DNA of 31,466 nucleotides from a virus: positions 1-31,466 of IMG/VR virus record IMGVR_UViG_3300046519_000298. One strand, 5' to 3'. The notes under the pieces were generated by a model. The model ran no database searches, had not been told where the DNA came from, and was given only the letters and a program-made list of their open reading frames with translations. Each line of letters opens with the position of its first letter. Position 1 is the first letter of the stretch. Positions 27,471-31,466 of this stretch are shown in pieces. Position numbers and translations under genes: made by a program.

Positions 27471-28223
27471 TTAAGCGGGAGGTGCAGGCGGCGGGGCGGC
27501 GAGCTTCTTCAAGTCAGCCTCCATCGCCTGTTTTATCTTCTTGGCGCCGCACTTGCCATCGAGCGCGATGGCGCGGTCCAGATGGCCGATGGCGGCGGAG
27601 AGCAGCGCGGGCTTTCCACCAGCCACCGCGCTTTCGGCGGTGGGGTCGAACGCGTCGGCGCGGGCCTTGAACGCGAGGCCGAACGCTTTCTCCAGCTTGG
27701 CGCGGACCTGATCGAAGATGTCCGCATCGCTAACCAGATCGGCCACCGCATTGAGCACCTCAAGCGGAACGGCGCCTGGCGCGTCAATGGCAACCTGCGC
27801 GACTTCCTCGGCAATCATGGTGGCCGGGGTGCGGGTGAAGCGTTCGGGCAGGTTGATGCCGGCCAGCAGCACGTATTCGGCCAGCTTAAGCGCAAGCGGC
27901 CAGTCGCGGATGTCGATCGCCCAGATCATGATTTGGGAAACGATCTCGTCCTGCGCGCCGGCCGAGGCGTCGGCCGCGCCTTCCACCCATGCGCGGTACT
28001 TCTCGATCATCGCGCGCTTGGCTTCGATCTTCCGTTCCGTCGACTGGGTGTTGCGCAGGGTGTTGAGGTCGATGCCCAGCGCGGCGAGCAGCAGCTGGTA
28101 TTCGCTGGCGACAGGGCCATCGGTGGGCATGGGCGCGGCGGTGCCGGCGGCGGGCGCGAGGTCGGGTCGAGACGCGGCGGCGAGCTTGCGTTGCAGGCTG
28201 GCTTGGGCGGGAGAAATTCGCAT
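27471..28223 (-). CDS. M: Terminase small (endonuclease) subunit M
   Basis: A 250-aa gpM. 'ALGIDLNTLRNTQSTERKIE', 'KYRAWVEGAADASAGAQDEI' and 'VSQIMIWAIDIRDWPLALKL' match P2 gpM (247 aa), which cuts cos ends with gpP. ATG 28223 is the likely start; the open frame extends a little upstream. Confidence 0.9.
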   Translation of the reverse strand: MRISPAQASLQRKLAAASRPDLAPAAGTAAPMPTDGPVASEYQLLLAALGIDLNTLRNTQSTERKIEAKRAMIEKYRAWVEGAADASAGAQDEIVSQIMIWAIDIRDWPLALKLAEYVLLAGINLPERFTRTPATMIAEEVAQVAIDAPGAVPLEVLNAVADLVSDADIFDQVRAKLEKAFGLAFKARADAFDPTAESAVAGGKPALLSAAIGHLDRAIALDGKCGAKKIKQAMEADLKKLAAPPPAPPA

Positions 28224-28248
28224 GGCGGGCGGGCTCCAGAAAGGCAAC

Positions 28249-28314
28249 CTGCCCCGCCCGTGGATCAGAGAGACGGGCGGGGGCAGGGAAGGCGGCCAAA
28301 GGGGGCCGGCCGCC
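28249..28314. other. Two strong stem-loops between N and M
   Basis: CTGCCCCGCCCGT (28249-28261) pairs with ACGGGCGGGGGCAG (28273-28286; one bulged G). GGCGGCC (28291-28297) pairs with GGCCGCC (28308-28314), followed on the plus strand by TTTT (28315-28318). Within the leftward operon they lie between the N stop and the M start and could limit or process the transcript; on the plus strand the second could stop antisense transcription. Confidence 0.5.
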
Positions 28315-28324
28315 TTTTGTCGGG

Positions 28325-29353
28325 TCAGGCGTTGAAAGCTTCGATGTTCTCGATCAGGCAGGCGACGTCGAGGTCCTCGAGCACGTAGGCTTCGTTGGAC
28401 GAGTTGTAGTCGGTCACCTGATCGAGTTCGGGCTCGTCCTTGATCAAGCGGCGCTGCTTGCCGTCCTGGTAGTAGATCGACATGTTGTCGGGGCGGGTGA
28501 TGAACACCTTGCCGTTGGGGAAGCCCGGCACGCGCGCGGCCGGGAGGCCGCCGAGGCGCTTGGTCGACATGATGACGTCGCGGGCCAGCTGCTCGGTCGG
28601 TGCTTCCGCCTGGTTGACCATCGGGAAGTATTTGTCGTGCAGCAGATCGCCGCCGACGAAGGCCACCAGTTCGGTGTCATCCTTCGCCCACGAGGCGAGC
28701 AGGCTTTCCTTGGCATCCCAGACCATGGCGTCGAGCGTCTCGTAATCGCCACCAGCGCCGTAGGTCACCTTGTTCGCCACGTTGCCGGTGTCGAGGATGC
28801 GCGCGTCGTTCTCGAGGCGCATCTTCTGCAGCCAACCGATGTTGACGTCGGTGAGCAGCGGCGTCGTGGTCGGGTTGGTGGTGGCAGCGGCAGCGGCGCT
28901 GGTGCCGTTGAAGCCGATCAGGATGCGATCGAGCGCGAAACGCTTGATGTTGTTGTCGCGCCAAAGCGTCTCGAATTCGGGGAACTTGGCCCACATGTCG
29001 ATCTTGGCGTAGCGCAGCGCGACGTCGAAGTTGGTCTGCACGCAGGTATAGATGCGCTCGTCCATCGTGCTGGGATCGCGGCCGACGCGGCGGGTGCCGC
29101 CAGCGGTGTTGGTGCGGCTTGCGATGGGGCTACCGACACCAAGGCCTAGCAGCGCGCCCGACATTTCGTCGACCGGGCTCATGTTGATCAGCGACAGGAA
29201 CGCGCTCGATTCCTGCACGCGCTGCTGCAGCTTCTGCTGGACGGTGGGAGCAACGGCGAACTTGCGGGTCTGCGCGGTCGCCGCCGCGACGCCGTTCAGC
29301 GATGCGATGTTTTCGACCATCGCGGTGAACAGGGCGAGGGTTTCATTCTTCAT
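28325..29353 (-). CDS. N: Major capsid protein N
   Basis: A 342-aa gpN (P2 gpN 357 aa). 'KFAVAPTVQQKLQQRVQES', 'SAFLSLINMSPVDEMSGALL', 'YTCVQTNFDVALRYAKIDMW' and 'PAARVPGFPNGKVFITRPDN' are typical. It forms the T=7 head and is normally trimmed at its N-terminus by gpO. ATG 29353. Confidence 0.93.
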   Translation of the reverse strand: MKNETLALFTAMVENIASLNGVAAATAQTRKFAVAPTVQQKLQQRVQESSAFLSLINMSPVDEMSGALLGLGVGSPIASRTNTAGGTRRVGRDPSTMDERIYTCVQTNFDVALRYAKIDMWAKFPEFETLWRDNNIKRFALDRILIGFNGTSAAAAATTNPTTTPLLTDVNIGWLQKMRLENDARILDTGNVANKVTYGAGGDYETLDAMVWDAKESLLASWAKDDTELVAFVGGDLLHDKYFPMVNQAEAPTEQLARDVIMSTKRLGGLPAARVPGFPNGKVFITRPDNMSIYYQDGKQRRLIKDEPELDQVTDYNSSNEAYVLEDLDVACLIENIEAFNA

Positions 29354-29405
29354 GGGTGGTGGTCCTTGAACGGTGGAAGGCTGGCGGCGCGTCGGATGGT
29401 TGGGA

Positions 29406-30284
29406 TCAGCAGTCGGTGCGGACCGTGGCTGCCCCGCCGGTGGCGAGCTGGCGCTGGGTGAAGTTGCCGGCGGGCGTGGCGTCGACCTTGGTGGTCAGCG
29501 CGGCGAGGTCGGCGGTCAGCTTTGCAAGCCCGGCGGTGCTGTCGGTCGCGATCTTGTCGATCGTGGTCGACATCTGCGCGAACATCATGCCGAAGGCAGC
29601 CATGGCATCGCCCTGCGGCGCGATAGCAGGGGTGGCGAGGGCTTGACCCTCGGTCAGCGACGGGGCCTGCTGCTGCGCCTGCTCAGGCGCCTTCGTGAAA
29701 CGATCGAAGAAAGCCTTGGCCGATGCTAGGATACCCGTTGGATCGGGTTCCGCAGCGGCCTGCTCGGCAGTGAAGACCTCCTGCGGAATTTCATGTGCCT
29801 GGCAGAGCAGGTTGTCGGCGGCGAGCTTGCGGTTCGAATAGAAGCCGGGCGTCTTGGCGGCGAATTCCAGCGCCTCGGTGCCGAAGGATGCGGGGCTGTC
29901 GGTGGCGGCCATGCCCACGAGGAACGCCTTACCAGTGCCCCGGCAGTTCTGCCCGACCTCGATCGACGAGAAGACCTTCTGCTTCTTCTTGTTGATGTCC
30001 ACGAAGGCCGGCAGCGGCGTGATCGCGGCAAACAGGGCCATGACCTTCTGGGTCACGTTGCCAACCGGCAGGTCGATCTCTTCCGCCTTTACCGCGGTGA
30101 CGTCGCCCAGCATGTCGAAGGGACCGCCCGGAACGATGCTGCGATAGTGCTCGAGGTTGATGCGCACCCCGTACAGCTGCGGGTTGAAGGTCTCGGCGCA
30201 GTCGAGGATGTCCTGCCGCGTGATCTTGCGGCCGTCGGTGGTGTCGCCTTCAACGGCCACGCGGAAAAAGCGGGGGTCTGCCAT
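29406..30284 (-). CDS. O: Capsid scaffolding protein / protease O
   Basis: A 292-aa gpO (P2 284 aa). The N-terminal Ser protease has its likely triad at D17 ('DTTDGR'), H46 ('INLEHYRS') and S107 ('VFSSIEVG'), equivalent to P2 D19/H48/S107. The C-terminal half is a Gln/Ala-rich helical scaffold ('APEQAQQQAPSLTEG', 'TIDKIATDSTAGLAK'). ATG 30284 has GGAG seven bases upstream and matches P2; the frame is open to 30335. First gene of the leftward head operon. Confidence 0.92.
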   Translation of the reverse strand: MADPRFFRVAVEGDTTDGRKITRQDILDCAETFNPQLYGVRINLEHYRSIVPGGPFDMLGDVTAVKAEEIDLPVGNVTQKVMALFAAITPLPAFVDINKKKQKVFSSIEVGQNCRGTGKAFLVGMAATDSPASFGTEALEFAAKTPGFYSNRKLAADNLLCQAHEIPQEVFTAEQAAAEPDPTGILASAKAFFDRFTKAPEQAQQQAPSLTEGQALATPAIAPQGDAMAAFGMMFAQMSTTIDKIATDSTAGLAKLTADLAALTTKVDATPAGNFTQRQLATGGAATVRTDC

Positions 30285-30386
30285 CGGTGTGCTCCGGTCC
30301 TCAGGGTTCGCGGCCCCCGTCGCCGGGCAGGCCAAATTCAGTCAGGCCAGAGGACAGGGTTGGAGACATCTTCGCAACGCGTGCGC

Positions 30387-30410
30387 GTTGTGACCCCCGC
30401 ACTCCACAAC
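30387..30410. promoter_or_regulatory. Candidate Ogr binding dyad between O and P
   Basis: GTTGT-(14 bp)-ACAAC; the first part GTTGTGACCCCCG is nearly identical to the V/J site GTTGTGAGCCCCG. The site ends 44 bp before the terminase ATG 30455, the same as the V/J site to the J ATG, and about 100 bp before O. Confidence 0.65.
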
Positions 30411-30454
30411 CCCACCCGTTAGAGCGAGGCGGATTTCGCCCTTAGCGTGGGCCC

Positions 30455-31466
30455 ATGGCGAGCAAGGCAGCAGCACCGATTGAGGCGGAGGACGAAACCG
30501 GGGGCGAAACGCCCGCGCCCGGCGTTGTGCCCGCGATCGTCGCCAAACGAACCATGGCGCGCTCGCTGTTCTGGCGTGGCTGGACAATCCAGCAGGTGGC
30601 CGAGGAGATCGGCGTCCCCTACCACACCGTGTACTCGTGGAAGCAGCGCCACAAGTGGGACGACGCGCCAGCCATCCAGCGCGCCGAGGAAGGCACGCTC
30701 GAGCGCTACCTGACCTTGATGGCCAAGGAGAATAAGACCGGGCACGACTTCAAGGAAATCGACCTTCTCGGCCGCCAGTTCGAGCGCCTGGCGCGCGTGG
30801 CGCGGTACGCGGACGGCGGCAACGAGGCGGACCTCAACCCGGCCCGCTCCAACGGTGCCAAGGCGACCAACGCGAAGAAGGAGAAGACGAAGAACCTCAT
30901 CACCCGCGACATGCTGGCGAAGCTTCGCGCGGATCTCGAGGACGGACTTTTCGGCCACCAGCAGGCATGGCTCGCGACCACGTCCCAGCGCACGCGCATG
31001 ATCCTCAAATCGCGCCAGATCGGCGCGACGTGGTACTTCGCCCGCGAACGCCTGCTCGTTGCGCTGGAGACCGGCAAGAGCCAGATTTTCATATCGGCAT
31101 CGCGCGCGCAGGCGAACATCTTCCGCAACTACATCATCCAGTGGGTGCAAAAGGTCTGCGGCATCGCGCTTGCCGGCGATCCGATGGTGATCCAGCGCGG
31201 CGAGGACGAGGACGGCGAAGTCCTCGAGGCGGTGACGCTCTACTTCCTCGGCACGAACTACAGGACGGCGCAGGGGTACACCGGCGACGTCATCATCGAC
31301 GAATGCTTCTGGATTTACGGTTTCGAGGAACTGTTCAAGGTCGCGTCCGCGATCGCAACCCACGAGCATTTCACCCGCACGCTGTTCTCGACGCCCAGCA
31401 CGCTGGCGCACGAGGCCTATCCCATGTGGACCGGCGAGCGCGTCAACAAGCGCCGGGCCAAAGCTG
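30455..31466 (+). CDS. P: Terminase large (ATPase) subunit P, 5' part
   Basis: The frame is open to the window end: 337 residues of about 590 are seen. An N-terminal HTH ('TIQQVAEEIGVPYHTVYSWK', ~44-63) binds cos; a Walker-A-like 'KSRQIGATWYFA' (~185-196) and Walker B 'VIIDECFW' (~279-286; D282/E283) power packaging. Matches P2 gpP. ATG 30455 is the natural start; no strong SD precedes it. Divergent from O; the portal gene Q should follow beyond the edge. Confidence 0.92.
   Translation, partial: MASKAAAPIEAEDETGGETPAPGVVPAIVAKRTMARSLFWRGWTIQQVAEEIGVPYHTVYSWKQRHKWDDAPAIQRAEEGTLERYLTLMAKENKTGHDFKEIDLLGRQFERLARVARYADGGNEADLNPARSNGAKATNAKKEKTKNLITRDMLAKLRADLEDGLFGHQQAWLATTSQRTRMILKSRQIGATWYFARERLLVALETGKSQIFISASRAQANIFRNYIIQWVQKVCGIALAGDPMVIQRGEDEDGEVLEAVTLYFLGTNYRTAQGYTGDVIIDECFWIYGFEELFKVASAIATHEHFTRTLFSTPSTLAHEAYPMWTGERVNKRRAKA

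Noticed and set aside
27453-27480. tRNA D-arm-like text (GGTGGCGCAGCTGGTTAAGC)
   Set aside because: No anticodon or T-arm follows at proper spacing and the bases overlap the end of gene M.
27093-28388. 431-aa plus ORF across L, M and spacer
   Set aside because: Runs antisense over two well-recognised phage genes and their spacer; Arg/Gly-rich and no domain.
30419-31411. 330-aa minus ORF opposite terminase P
   Set aside because: Terminase frame has HTH, Walker A and Walker B; the antisense frame has none.

Overview
The window comes from a GC-rich alphaproteobacterium, most likely a sphingomonad (Novosphingobium/Sphingobium-like). The clues are a TonB receptor + hydrolase + spinster-type MFS cluster, strong G/C bias at third codon positions, and phage genes carrying FtsK-gamma and GapR domains. 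About 2.7 kb of host DNA (a TonB-dependent receptor tail, an alpha/beta hydrolase and an MFS transporter) is followed by a P2-like (Peduovirus-type) myovirus prophage. The prophage fills the rest of the window and runs off the right edge inside the large terminase gene.

Layout. 1-2756: host genes. 2757-2876: presumed left junction. 2877-8962 (minus): one very compact early operon of about 20 mostly tiny genes, most joined by ATGA/GTGA/TGATG overlaps. It holds a Cro-like HTH protein, an Ogr/Delta zinc-finger late activator, several Cys-rich or single-TM small proteins, an FtsK-gamma/GapR fusion, a DpdA-like (deazapurine/TGT superfamily) protein directly after a 46-residue cytosine-methylase stub, an NPPF adenine-type methyltransferase, and an AlpA-like regulator behind a terminator-containing leader. 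8963-9047: divergent operator region. 9048-10337 (plus): CI-like repressor and two hypotheticals. 10338-16994 (minus): late operon V, (16-codon mini-ORF), W, FI, FII, E/E' (with a -1 frameshift signal), T, U, D. 17106-23878 (plus): J, I, H, an 862-aa SGNH-esterase tail spike, and the lysis cassette (two small membrane proteins, lysozyme, Rz with nested Rz1). 23879-25702: accessory insertion with a decayed IS5-family transposase and an AT-richer acyltransferase-3 gene with its own sigma70-like promoter. 25703-30284 (minus): S, R, X, L, M, N, O. 30455 to end (plus): terminase P, partial.

How it works together. The repressor and the Cro-like protein face each other across a palindromic control region. 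De-repression would transcribe the early operon, which makes the Ogr-type activator. Both divergent late intergenic regions (V/J and O/P) carry the same dyad, GTTGT-N14-ACAAC, each ending exactly 44 bp before the rightward start codon. These are candidate Ogr sites, so two bidirectional control regions could switch on all four late operons. Tail, baseplate, capsid, packaging and lysis genes look intact. No integrase, replication initiator or portal gene (Q) is visible; Q would be expected just past the right edge.

All functions are inferred by reading the sequence; no database search was run.
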